Positions 16,840 to 25,065 of a DNA stretch of 57,982 bases are shown piece after piece. Under the pieces are notes generated by a model. It saw nothing but the letters and a program-made list of their open reading frames with translations, did no database searches and was not told the DNA's origin. The stretch lies in assembly GCA_002428015.1 (NCBI GenBank), contig DIZW01000012.1:16821-74802 (forward strand). Direction: 5' to 3'. A program made the position numbers and the translations under genes. Numbering within the stretch: the stretch's first letter is position 1; each line of letters opens with the position of its first letter. Source of the stretch: Oxalobacteraceae bacterium UBA6018 (GTDB taxonomy: Bacteria; Pseudomonadota; Gammaproteobacteria; Burkholderiales; Burkholderiaceae_D).

Positions 16840-17283
16840 ATGGTGATGCATCTCATCGCGCGCGTGCCGGTGGGCGAGGGTGGCAGCGGACGCGCGCTGG
16901 GCGTGGCGCGCGCCGGCATTGGCGCCGGACCGGAGGAGCGCATCACGCACCTGCTGGCGCCCGAGGCGGTTCCCGCCGCGACGGCGCTGGTGCTGCTGTG
17001 GCGCGGCGATCCGCTGGCCATGCCCGACACGGTGGCGCTGCTCGGCGCCGAATGGACCGGGGCGCGCTTCGCGGCGCGCATCGAGCTGCGCTGCTTCGAC
17101 GGCACCCTGCACGTCAATGCGATGTCGGTGCCGCTGGTCGAGATCGCGCTGGGGACGCTGGCGCCGGGGCGCTACGAGGCGGATGTGGCGGTGACCACCC
17201 TGGCCTTTAGCGACCTGGACCACCCGGAGGCGGCGCGCCCGGTCGACACCGAGCACTGCTTCCTCGCGTTCCAGGTGGCTTGA
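16840..17283 (+). CDS. Small protein partnered with the DUF4157 gene, unknown function
   Basis: A 147-residue protein with alternating hydrophobic residues suggesting a beta-sandwich (ARIELRCFDGTLHVNAMSVPLVEIALGTLAPGRYEADVAV). No signal peptide, membrane segment or recognised domain is seen. It starts 11 bp after the DUF4157 gene on the same strand, so the two are probably co-expressed. If the DUF4157 protein is an effector, this could be a chaperone or immunity partner, but nothing in the sequence proves that. Confidence 0.65.
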   Translation: MVMHLIARVPVGEGGSGRALGVARAGIGAGPEERITHLLAPEAVPAATALVLLWRGDPLAMPDTVALLGAEWTGARFAARIELRCFDGTLHVNAMSVPLVEIALGTLAPGRYEADVAVTTLAFSDLDHPEAARPVDTEHCFLAFQVA

Positions 17284-17311
17284 TCCGGCGCCTCAAGCGC
17301 TTCTCAAGCGC

Positions 17312-17605
17312 TTATAGCCCGGCCTGCGCGAGAACCCGCTTGCCGTCCTTGAACGCGCAAGGCGCGGCGCTGCGGTCGGCGCCGACGCACCAGCCGCGCC
17401 CGCTGCGCAGGCCGCCGGCGCCAATCGCCCCGGTGAAGGCGATGCCGTCCACGGCGGGCCAGCGGTAAGCGCCTGAATGCCAGACGCCGCTCAGGACGAC
17501 GCCTGGGGCGCGCTGGTGAAGCTTGCGTGAGTTCAGCGAATCGACGATTGGCGCCGAGTCCCAGGCTGGCGGCGCGGATGCCAGTCGCGCTTTCCAGTGC
17601 GCGGC
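17312..17605 (-). pseudogene. Possible start-less coding remnant next to the PEP-CTERM gene
   Basis: In the same frame as the upstream PEP-CTERM gene and directly after its TGA, an open stretch of about 97 codons runs to a TAA at 17312-17314. Its translation looks protein-like (VVLSGVWHSGAYRWPAVDG, then GIAFTGAIGAGGLRSGRGWC and a final AFKDGKRVLAQAGL). No start codon is found. It could be the C-terminal remnant of a lost gene or a chance frame in GC-rich DNA. The gap 17284-17605 otherwise holds only a doubled CTCAAGCGCTT at about 17291-17313. Confidence 0.3.
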
Positions 17606-18664
17606 TCAGGCGGCGCGCCGCCAGCCCACCGGGCGCTGACCGGCGGTCCGGTAGCCGCGCCAGCCCAGCAGCGCCAGGCCGGCCAGCAGCATCGCCACCA
17701 CATTCGGCTCGGGTACCGCCATGACCGGGTCGAGCAGCAGCACGGTGCACTCGCCGGCGCGGCAGCCGCGCGCCAGGATCTGTCCGGCGTCGTTGATGTC
17801 GGTGGCCGTCTCCATGTTCCAGCCTGCGGTCGGATCGATCAGGCTGTTGAGATCGCGCATGACGCCATCCGAGTAGATGAAGGCATGCGAGGTCAGAAAG
17901 GCGATGTTGGCCGTGCCGACGATGTCGCCGCGCGCGTTGAGGTCGAGGCCATAGCTGAAGGGGCCGCCCAAAGTCCCCAGCTTGACCGCATTGCCATTGC
18001 TATAAAGAAATGCTTCCCCGTCCGACGGGCCCGCCGTCGACACGTAGCCGGTCACCTGGCCGGCGTCATTGATGGCCGTGCCTTCGCTGATCGCACCCAG
18101 GTTCAGTTCGGTGATCGCGCCGTGCGCGTAGATGTAGGCGCCGTCGTTGTACATCCCGGTGACCGCGCCGGCGTTGTTCAGTCCATATGCGACCGTGGGC
18201 ATGTACGGGGCGGCGCGGGGCAGGTAGGTGGTGCTGCCTTTGCTGTACAGGAAGCCGCCCGCGTCGGTGTTACCGATCAATTGGCCAGCGTCGTTGAGAC
18301 GCTCAGGCCGGCCCAGGGCGCCGATGTCGCACATGCACCCGTTGAGGTAGGTGAAGGCGTGCTGGCTGCCGCCGGCCAGGTCCGATAGGCCGGCCACCTC
18401 GCCGTTGTTGTTGATGGCCGTGCCCACGCTGTTGCCGCCGCCCAGGGTGCCCAGGTCGAGCCGGACGTCGCCGGTGCGCAGGAAGGCGTGCGACTGGCCG
18501 TTGGGAAGCAAGAAGCTGCCCGTCGTCTGGCCGGCGTTGTTGAGCGCGGTGGTGCCGGGGTCCAGCACGGTGACGGTGTAGGTGGGGGCGGCGCTTGCAA
18601 GGCGCGGCAGCAGCGCGCACAGCGCAGCGAACAGAAGCGCAATATTCTTGATCGCTGGTGTCAT
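17606..18664 (-). CDS. PEP-CTERM-anchored HAF-repeat exoprotein
   Basis: A 352-residue exported protein. A signal peptide (NIALLFAALCALLPRLASA) is followed by HAF-type repeats of about 45 residues, each with a GTA/INN.GEVVG- or LNNAG.V.G-like element and a HAF.Y.G element (for example SQHAFTYLNG and SHAFIYSDG). The C-terminus is a PEP-CTERM sorting signal: VPEPNVVAMLLAGLALLGW followed by basic residues. Such proteins are processed by exosortase/EPS-linked systems and end up at the cell surface or in the matrix. The start at 18664 is supported by GGGAGA before the ATG. The gene stands alone. Confidence 0.88.
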   Translation of the reverse strand: MTPAIKNIALLFAALCALLPRLASAAPTYTVTVLDPGTTALNNAGQTTGSFLLPNGQSHAFLRTGDVRLDLGTLGGGNSVGTAINNNGEVAGLSDLAGGSQHAFTYLNGCMCDIGALGRPERLNDAGQLIGNTDAGGFLYSKGSTTYLPRAAPYMPTVAYGLNNAGAVTGMYNDGAYIYAHGAITELNLGAISEGTAINDAGQVTGYVSTAGPSDGEAFLYSNGNAVKLGTLGGPFSYGLDLNARGDIVGTANIAFLTSHAFIYSDGVMRDLNSLIDPTAGWNMETATDINDAGQILARGCRAGECTVLLLDPVMAVPEPNVVAMLLAGLALLGWRGYRTAGQRPVGWRRAA

Positions 18665-18802
18665 GGCAATCTCCCGGATGGCATAGCTCAACACTATGCC
18701 GGGCCAGGGATTGCCGTTTGCGCGATATCAACGCGTCGCCGATTGCCGCCGAGTCCTAGCAGCCGGGCTGGGCGGCTGCGAGGCTGGCGGCTTGGCGGGA
18801 TG

Positions 18803-20140
18803 CTAGTCGCGAATTTCCAGCGCGCGGTTCAGGCTGAGCGCGGCCAGCGAGCCGACCGCGCCCGACAGCAGGTACAGGCTGACGTAGGCCAGGCCGAAGT
18901 GGGCCGACAGTCCCAGCGCGACCAGCGGGGCGAAGCCGGCGCCGACCAGCCAGGCCAGGTCGGAGGTCAGGGCGGCGCCCGTGTAGCGGTACTTGGCCTG
19001 GAAGTTGGCGGTGACGGCACCGGCGGCCTGGCCGTACGACAGGCCCAGCAGCAGGAATCCGACCAGGATGAACACGTTCTCGCCCAGCTCGCCGCTGCTC
19101 ATGAGCATCGGGACGAAGCCGGAGAACACGGCGATCATCGTGGCCAGCGCGCCCAGCGTGGTGCGGCGCCCGAGGCGGTCGGCCACCAGGCCGGAGATGA
19201 TGATGCCCACGGCGGCCAGGCCGGCGCCGACGATCTGCAGCAGCAGGAAGTCGCTGATCGAGCGGTGCGAGTACAGTTTGATCCAGGACAGCGGGAACAC
19301 CGTCACCAGGTGGAACAGCGCGTAGCTGGCCAGCGCGGCCAGCGCACCGATGAGCACGTTGCTGCCCTGCGAGCGGGTCATTTCGATGACGTTGGTGGGC
19401 TCGAGCTCGCGCTCGTCGAGCAGGCGCGAGTATTCCGGGGTCGACACCAGGCGCAGGCGCGCGAACAGGGCCACCACGTTGATGGCGAAGGCGGCGTAGA
19501 ACGGATAGCGCCAGCCCCAGGTGAGGAAGTCCTGGGAGGACAGCTCGGCCAGCAGGTAGGAGAACAGGGCGGCGGCGATGGTGAAGCCGACCGGGGCGCC
19601 CAGCTGGCCCAGCATGGCGTACCAGCCGCGCCGTTTCTGCGGCGCGTTCAGCGCCAGCAGCGAGGGCAGCCCGTCCCAGGAGCCGCCCAGGGCGATGCCC
19701 TGGCCGATCCGCAGCAGGGCCAGCATCAGCACGGCGCCGGTGCCGTTGTCGGCGTAGGAGGGCAGGAAGGCCATGCCGACGGTGGACACGCCGAGCAGGA
19801 ACAGCGCGCCGGTGAGCTTGGCTTCACGCCCGAAACGTTGTTGCAACGCCATGAAGGCCACGGTGCCGAACGGGCGCGCCACGAAGGCCAGCGCGAACAC
19901 GGCGAAGGCGGCCAGGGTGCCGTCCAGGGGACTTAAGTGCGGGAAGAAGATGGCCGGGAACACCAGCACGGAGGCGATGGCGTAGACGAAGAAGTCGAAA
20001 TATTCCGAGGCGCGGCCGATGACCACGCCGATGGCGATCTCGCCGGGGGCGATGTGGCCGTCGCGGGCGTTGATATTACGGGCCGCCTGGTTGGCGCGGG
20101 GAGGCGTTGCGAAGCCGTCAATAGTCGTGGTAGTGGACAT
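18803..20140 (-). CDS. MFS transporter, metabolite:H+ symporter type
   Basis: A 445-residue transporter with about twelve membrane segments. The signature GRASEYFDFFVYAIAS in the first helix, followed by FVARPFGTVAF and ALQQRFGREAKL, is that of the metabolite:H+ symporter group (relatives transport shikimate, proline/betaine or dicarboxylates). The later RRGWYAMLGQLGAPVG and SDFLLLQIVGAG also fit. The start at 20140 puts GAGAG 6 nt upstream; the longer frame has no family sequence. It is divergent from the cyo operon, with a perfect palindrome between them. The substrate is not predictable. Confidence 0.87.
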   Translation of the reverse strand: MSTTTTIDGFATPPRANQAARNINARDGHIAPGEIAIGVVIGRASEYFDFFVYAIASVLVFPAIFFPHLSPLDGTLAAFAVFALAFVARPFGTVAFMALQQRFGREAKLTGALFLLGVSTVGMAFLPSYADNGTGAVLMLALLRIGQGIALGGSWDGLPSLLALNAPQKRRGWYAMLGQLGAPVGFTIAAALFSYLLAELSSQDFLTWGWRYPFYAAFAINVVALFARLRLVSTPEYSRLLDERELEPTNVIEMTRSQGSNVLIGALAALASYALFHLVTVFPLSWIKLYSHRSISDFLLLQIVGAGLAAVGIIISGLVADRLGRRTTLGALATMIAVFSGFVPMLMSSGELGENVFILVGFLLLGLSYGQAAGAVTANFQAKYRYTGAALTSDLAWLVGAGFAPLVALGLSAHFGLAYVSLYLLSGAVGSLAALSLNRALEIRD

Positions 20141-20187
20141 GATTCTCTCGTCTTGCTGTGGTCGTACTTCTAGAAAAGCGCCTGCCC

Positions 20188-20204
20188 TTGGACAAAGTGT
20201 CCAA
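20188..20204. promoter_or_regulatory. Perfect palindrome between the MFS gene and cyoA
   Basis: TTGGACA-AAG-TGTCCAA has perfect 7-bp arms with a 3-nt centre. It lies 48 bp from the MFS start and 67 bp from the cyoA start, a suitable place for a regulator acting on either divergent gene. It does not match the FNR box (TTGAT-N4-ATCAA). Confidence 0.5.
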
Positions 20205-20270
20205 TGTTCAGCGCCCGCCGTCGGCATTACAGTAGCACGATCTCCAATAGTCTGTAGAGAAAAACACCGC

Positions 20271-21266
20271 ATGATGCCCATCAAATTCCGTCGAAGCCTG
20301 AGTCTTTTGCCCCTGTTATGGCTGGCAGGATGCAATACGGTCGTGATGAAGCCGTCCGGCGACATCGCGGCCCAGCAGGCGCATCTTATTGTTATTTCAA
20401 CTTTATTGATGCTCTTGATCATAGTTCCCGTGATCGTGCTGATCTTCCTGTTCGCCTGGCGTTACCGTAAGAACAACACCTCCGCCACCTACGAGCCGGA
20501 CTGGGACCATTCCACCATGCTCGAGCTGGTGATTTGGGGCGCGCCGCTGCTGATCATCATCGCGCTGGGCCTGATCACCTGGATCAGCACCCACCTGCTC
20601 GACCCCTACCGTCCGCTGGGGCGCCTGGACGAGCACCGCCCGCTGGCGGCCAACGTCAAGCCGCTCGAGGTGCAGGTGGTGGCGCTGGACTGGAAATGGC
20701 TGTTCATCTACCCGGAGCTGGGCATCGCCAGCGTCAATGAGCTGGTGACCCCGGTGGACGTGCCGATCCGCTTCACGATCAGCGCCTCGACGGTGATGAA
20801 CTCGTTCTACATCCCGGCCCTGGCCGGCCAGATCTACGCTATGCCGGGCATGGAGACGACCCTGCACGCGGTCATCAACAAGGCCGGCGTGTACGACGGC
20901 TTCTCGGCCAACTACAGCGGCGCCGGCTTCTCCGGCATGCGCTTCAAGTACCACGGCGTGTCCGCGGCCGAGTTCGAGCAGTGGGTCGCCGCCACCAAGG
21001 CCGGCGGCGGGACGCTCGACCGCGCCACCTACCAGACCCTGGTCAAGCCGAGCGAGCGCGACCCCGTGCGCCACTTCGCCAGCGCCGAGGCGGGCCTGTT
21101 CGACGCCGTCGTCAACCGCTGCGTCGGTCCCGGCCAGGTCTGCATGAACCAGACGATGGCGGCCGACGCCAAGCGCGCCAGCGAGATGCAGGCGCAAGTC
21201 TGCACCACGCCCAAGGCAAAGCAACTTATCTCCATGAAAAGCGACACCCATGCTATCGAACACTGA
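20271..21266 (+). CDS. cyoA: Cytochrome bo ubiquinol oxidase subunit II
   Basis: A 331-residue subunit II of the quinol-oxidising heme-copper terminal oxidase. The lipobox LAGC at about residues 18-21 gives a lipid anchor. Two membrane helices follow (LLMLLIIVPVIVLIFLFAW and LLIIIALGLITWIST). The periplasmic cupredoxin domain (PLEVQVVALDWKWLFIYPE) lacks the CuA ligands, as expected for a quinol oxidase. The C-terminal tail has several cysteines (RCVGPGQVC, AQVC). Overlap with cyoB is 17 bp. It is the first gene of cyoABCD-surf1. Confidence 0.95.
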   Translation: MMPIKFRRSLSLLPLLWLAGCNTVVMKPSGDIAAQQAHLIVISTLLMLLIIVPVIVLIFLFAWRYRKNNTSATYEPDWDHSTMLELVIWGAPLLIIIALGLITWISTHLLDPYRPLGRLDEHRPLAANVKPLEVQVVALDWKWLFIYPELGIASVNELVTPVDVPIRFTISASTVMNSFYIPALAGQIYAMPGMETTLHAVINKAGVYDGFSANYSGAGFSGMRFKYHGVSAAEFEQWVAATKAGGGTLDRATYQTLVKPSERDPVRHFASAEAGLFDAVVNRCVGPGQVCMNQTMAADAKRASEMQAQVCTTPKAKQLISMKSDTHAIEH

Positions 21267-23253
21267 CCTGACCCGGCTGATCTTCGGCCGCCTAAGCTGG
21301 GAAGCGATTCCCTACCATGAGCCGATCCTGCTCGCGACCTTCGCCATGGTCGCCCTGGGCGGCCTGACCGTCCTTGGCCTGTTGACCAAGTTCCGCCTGT
21401 GGGGCCCGCTGTGGCGCGACTGGATCACCAGCATCGACCACAAGAAGATCGGCATCATGTACATGGTGCTGGGCCTGGTCATGTTGCTGCGCGGCTTCGC
21501 CGACGCCCTCATGATGCGCGCCCAGCAGGCGATCTCGTTCGGCGACAACCCCGGCTTCCTGCCGCCGCACCACTACGACCAGATCTTCACCGCCCACGGC
21601 GTGATCATGATCTTCTTCGTGGCCATGCCGCTGGTGACCGGCCTGATGAACTACGTGGTGCCGCTGCAGATCGGCGCGCGCGACGTGGCCTTCCCGTTCC
21701 TGAACAACTTCAGCTTCTGGATGACCGCGTTCGGCGGCGCCCTGACCATGGTCTCGCTGTTCGTGGGCGAGTTCGCGCGCACCGGCTGGCTGGCCTATCC
21801 GCCGCTGTCGGGCATCCTGGCCAGCCCCGACGTCGGGGTCGACTACTACATCTGGTCGCTGCAGGTGGCCGGCGTGGGCACCTTGCTCTCCGGCGTGAAC
21901 CTGATCGTCACCATCGTCAAGATGCGCGCGCCCGGCATGGACATGATGAAGATGCCGGTGTTCACCTGGACCAGCCTGTGCACCAACGTGCTGATCGTGG
22001 CCGCCTTCCCGGTGCTGACCGCCGTGCTGGCCATGCTCTCGCTGGACCGCATGTTCGGCACCAACTTCTTCACCAACGACCTCGGCGGCAACGCCATGAT
22101 GTACGTGAACCTGATCTGGATCTGGGGCCACCCCGAGGTCTACATCCTGGTGCTGCCGGTGTTCGGCGTGTTCTCCGAGGTCGTCTCGACCTTCTCGAGC
22201 AAGCGCCTGTTCGGCTATACCTCGATGGTGTACGCGACGGTGGTGATCACCATCCTGTCCTACCTGGTGTGGCTGCACCACTTCTTCACCATGGGTTCGG
22301 GCGCCAGCGTCAATTCGTTCTTCGGCATCACCACCATGATCATCTCGATCCCGACCGGGGCCAAGATCTTCAACTGGCTGTTCACCATGTACCGCGGGCG
22401 CATCCGTTTCGAGCTGCCGATGATGTGGGCGATCGCCTTCATGGTCACCTTCGTGATCGGCGGCATGACCGGCGTGATGCTGGCCGTGCCGGCGGCCGAC
22501 TTCGTGCTGCACAACAGCCTGTTCCTGATCGCGCACTTCCACAACGTGATCATCGGCGGCGTGCTGTTCGGCCTGTTCGCCGGCATCAACTACTGGTTCC
22601 CCAAGGCCTTCGGCTACAAGCTTGACACCTACTGGGGCAAGTGGTCGTTCTGGCTGTGGGTGGTCGGCTTCTACATGGCCTTCATGCCGCTGTACGTGCT
22701 CGGCCTGATGGGCGTGACGCGCCGCATGAGCCACTTCACCGACCCGTCGCTGCAGATCTGGTTCCAGATCGCCGCCGCCGGCGCGGTCCTGATCGCCCTG
22801 GGCATCGGCGCCATGCTGGTGCAGTTTGGCGTGAGCTTCATGCGCCGCGAGCAGCTGCGCGACGTCACCGGCGACCCGTGGAACGGCCGTACCCTGGAGT
22901 GGTCGACCTCGTCGCCGCCGCCCGAGTACAACTTCGCCTTCACCCCGGTGGTGCATGACAACGACACCTGGGCCGACATGAAAGCCAACCAGTACCAGCG
23001 TCCGCGCCAGGGCTTCATCGACATCCACATGCCGAAGAACACTTGGGCCGGTTTCGTGATCGCCGGCCTGGCCGCCGCGGTCGGCTTCGCGCTGATCTGG
23101 CAGATGTGGCTGCCCGCGGTGGCCGCCTTCGTGGCCATGCTGGCCGCCACCATCATTCATACCTTTAACTACAAGCGCGACTATTACATCGACGCTGCGG
23201 ACGTGATCCGCACCGAAGAAACGCGCACCCGTCTGCTGGAAAGCCATGTCTGA
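21250..23253 (+). CDS. cyoB: Cytochrome bo ubiquinol oxidase subunit I
   Basis: A 667-residue catalytic subunit carrying low-spin heme b and the heme o/CuB site, reducing oxygen to water and pumping protons. WIWGHPEVYILVLPVFG holds the CuB histidine and the tyrosine cross-link region. WLHHFFTMG and FLIAHFHNV supply the other heme and copper histidines. The N-terminal extension with IFGRLSWEAIPYHEPI is typical of CyoB. About 15 membrane segments are seen. It overlaps cyoA and cyoC, indicating tight coupling. Confidence 0.97.
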   Translation: MLSNTDLTRLIFGRLSWEAIPYHEPILLATFAMVALGGLTVLGLLTKFRLWGPLWRDWITSIDHKKIGIMYMVLGLVMLLRGFADALMMRAQQAISFGDNPGFLPPHHYDQIFTAHGVIMIFFVAMPLVTGLMNYVVPLQIGARDVAFPFLNNFSFWMTAFGGALTMVSLFVGEFARTGWLAYPPLSGILASPDVGVDYYIWSLQVAGVGTLLSGVNLIVTIVKMRAPGMDMMKMPVFTWTSLCTNVLIVAAFPVLTAVLAMLSLDRMFGTNFFTNDLGGNAMMYVNLIWIWGHPEVYILVLPVFGVFSEVVSTFSSKRLFGYTSMVYATVVITILSYLVWLHHFFTMGSGASVNSFFGITTMIISIPTGAKIFNWLFTMYRGRIRFELPMMWAIAFMVTFVIGGMTGVMLAVPAADFVLHNSLFLIAHFHNVIIGGVLFGLFAGINYWFPKAFGYKLDTYWGKWSFWLWVVGFYMAFMPLYVLGLMGVTRRMSHFTDPSLQIWFQIAAAGAVLIALGIGAMLVQFGVSFMRREQLRDVTGDPWNGRTLEWSTSSPPPEYNFAFTPVVHDNDTWADMKANQYQRPRQGFIDIHMPKNTWAGFVIAGLAAAVGFALIWQMWLPAVAAFVAMLAATIIHTFNYKRDYYIDAADVIRTEETRTRLLESHV

Positions 23254-23878
23254 TACCACGCTGAGCCCAGGCGCCATCGGCGCCGACCCGAGCGCACGTT
23301 TCTACGTGCGCGACCACCATCCTGAAAACGGCACCCTGCTCGGTTTCTGGATCTACCTGATGAGCGATTGCCTGATCTTCGCTTGCCTGTTCGCGACCTA
23401 CGCCGTGCTGGGCCGCAACTACGCCGGCGGCCCCAACGGCGCCGAGCTGTTCGACCTGCCGACGGTGGCGCTCAACACCGCCTTCCTACTGCTGTCCTCG
23501 ATCACCTACGGCTTCGCCATGCTGGCCTCGCAGAAGAAGCAGCTGCGCGGCACCCTGGTGTGGCTGGCCATCACCGGCCTGTTCGGCCTGGCCTTCCTGA
23601 CGTTGGAGCTGACCGAGTTCAGCCACCTGATCCACGAAGGCAACGGTCCCCAGCGCAGCGGTTTCCTGACCTCGTTCTTCGCGCTGGTCGGCACCCACGG
23701 CCTGCACGTGACCTTCGGCGCCGTGTGGCTGGTGACCTTGATGTTCCAGCTGGGCCGCCACGGCCTGACGCCGGAGAACCAGCGCCGCCTGATGTGCCTG
23801 TCGATGTTCTGGCACTTCCTGGACGTGATCTGGATCGGCGTCTTCACCTTTGTCTACCTGATGGGAGTACTGCCATGA
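23246..23878 (+). CDS. cyoC: Cytochrome bo ubiquinol oxidase subunit III
   Basis: A 210-residue subunit III with five membrane helices. It includes GFWIYLMSDCLIFACLFATYAVL at the first helix, and the family motif FFALVGTHGLHVTFGAVWL. The final WHFLDVIWIGVFTFVYLMG is typical. The ATG overlaps the cyoB end by 8 bp, and the stop overlaps cyoD by 4 bp. Confidence 0.95.
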   Translation: MSDTTLSPGAIGADPSARFYVRDHHPENGTLLGFWIYLMSDCLIFACLFATYAVLGRNYAGGPNGAELFDLPTVALNTAFLLLSSITYGFAMLASQKKQLRGTLVWLAITGLFGLAFLTLELTEFSHLIHEGNGPQRSGFLTSFFALVGTHGLHVTFGAVWLVTLMFQLGRHGLTPENQRRLMCLSMFWHFLDVIWIGVFTFVYLMGVLP

Positions 23879-24276
23879 GCGGCCACGAGCACGGTCACCA
23901 CGACCACCACGACCATCACCACGCCGACACCCACGACCATGGCAGCCTGAAAAGCTACGCCATCGGTTTCATCCTGTCGGTGATCCTGACGGCGATTCCG
24001 TTCTGGCTGGTGATGCACAAGAGCATAGACAGCACCCGCGCCACCGCCGTGGTGCTGCTCGCCTTCGCCGCCGTCCAGGTGCTGGTGCACATGATTTACT
24101 TCCTGCACATGAACGGCAAGGCCGAGGGCGGCTGGTCCATGCTGGCGCTGCTGTTCACCGGCGTCGTGCTGGTGATCATGATGTCCGGCTCGATCTGGGT
24201 CATGTACCACCTCAACACCAACATGATGCCGGGCATGCCCGACGGCGCCGCGCACCAGATGTCCAACATGCCATGA
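23875..24276 (+). CDS. cyoD: Cytochrome bo ubiquinol oxidase subunit IV, His-rich N-terminus
   Basis: A 133-residue subunit IV with three membrane helices (YAIGFILSVILTAIPFWLVM, VVLLAFAAVQVLVHMIYFLHM, LLFTGVVLVIMMSGSIWVMY), close to the E. coli CyoD pattern. Residues 4-22 contain eleven histidines, more than I recall for E. coli CyoD, which suggests metal binding at the cytoplasmic face. A Met/His-rich tail (NMMPGMPDGAAHQMSNMP) adds to this. The stop overlaps the surf1 start by 4 bp. Confidence 0.93.
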   Translation: MSGHEHGHHDHHDHHHADTHDHGSLKSYAIGFILSVILTAIPFWLVMHKSIDSTRATAVVLLAFAAVQVLVHMIYFLHMNGKAEGGWSMLALLFTGVVLVIMMSGSIWVMYHLNTNMMPGMPDGAAHQMSNMP

Positions 24277-24959
24277 TACCGGCGCGTCGGTTCGCACTGG
24301 CGCTGGCCGCGCTGGTGCTGTTCGCCGGCTTCGCTGCGCTCGGCACCTGGCAGGTGGTCCGCCTGCGATGGAAGACGGACCTGATCGCCCGCGTCGAGCA
24401 GCGCGTGCACGCGGCCCCCGTCGCCGCCCCCGGGCCGGCGCAATGGCCGCAGGTGGCGCGCGCCAGCCACGAATACCGCCATGTGCGGGTGGCCGGCGTG
24501 TTCCTGTATCCCCTCAGTACGCCCGTGCAAGCCGTCACCGAGCTGGGCGGCGGCTTCTGGGTGCTCACCCCGCTGCGCACCGACGACGGCGCGCTGGTGC
24601 TGGTCAACCGCGGCTTCGTCCAGACCTACACGCCCCAGGCGGCCGATGAAAGACGGGTGGCGCTGAGCGGGTTGCTGCGCATCAGCGAGCCGGGCGGAGC
24701 GTTTCTCCGCAATAACGATCCGGCCGCGAACCGCTGGTATTCGCGCGACGTGCAGGCCATCGCCGCCGCCCGTGGGCTCAGCCCGGTGGCCCCGTATTTC
24801 ATCGACGCCGACGCCAATTCGCCCGGCGCGCCCGGCCCGGTGGGCGGGCTGACCGTGATCGCATTTCACAACAATCACCTGGTCTACGCGCTGACTTGGT
24901 ATGCTTTGGCCCTGATGGTGGCCGGAGCCTGCGTGTATGTCAGGCGCCAACCCGAATGA
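24273..24959 (+). CDS. SURF1-family oxidase assembly protein
   Basis: A 228-residue protein with two terminal membrane helices and a periplasmic domain, as in SURF1/Shy1. Typical elements are LGTWQVVRLRWKTDLIARVEQRV, YRHVRVAGVFL, VLVNRGFVQ and the closing NNHLVYALTWYALALMVAGACVY. SURF1 helps insert heme into heme-copper oxidases, matching its position directly after cyoD (4-bp overlap). Confidence 0.93.
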   Translation: MIPARRFALALAALVLFAGFAALGTWQVVRLRWKTDLIARVEQRVHAAPVAAPGPAQWPQVARASHEYRHVRVAGVFLYPLSTPVQAVTELGGGFWVLTPLRTDDGALVLVNRGFVQTYTPQAADERRVALSGLLRISEPGGAFLRNNDPAANRWYSRDVQAIAAARGLSPVAPYFIDADANSPGAPGPVGGLTVIAFHNNHLVYALTWYALALMVAGACVYVRRQPE

Positions 24960-25065
24960 ATGCCACCAGTTTGAACGCTGTTGCGCGGACGATGAGGGCG
25001 GGGCGATGGAATTGTCAACAGGATCACCAGGGTCACCGGTATCACCAGAATCATCAGAGGAATCG

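Noticed and set aside
21292..23277. 661-codon open frame antisense to cyoB
   Set aside because: Its His/Gln/Asp-rich composition is the mirror of cyoB codons in GC-rich DNA; cyoB has full family motifs and the antisense product has none.
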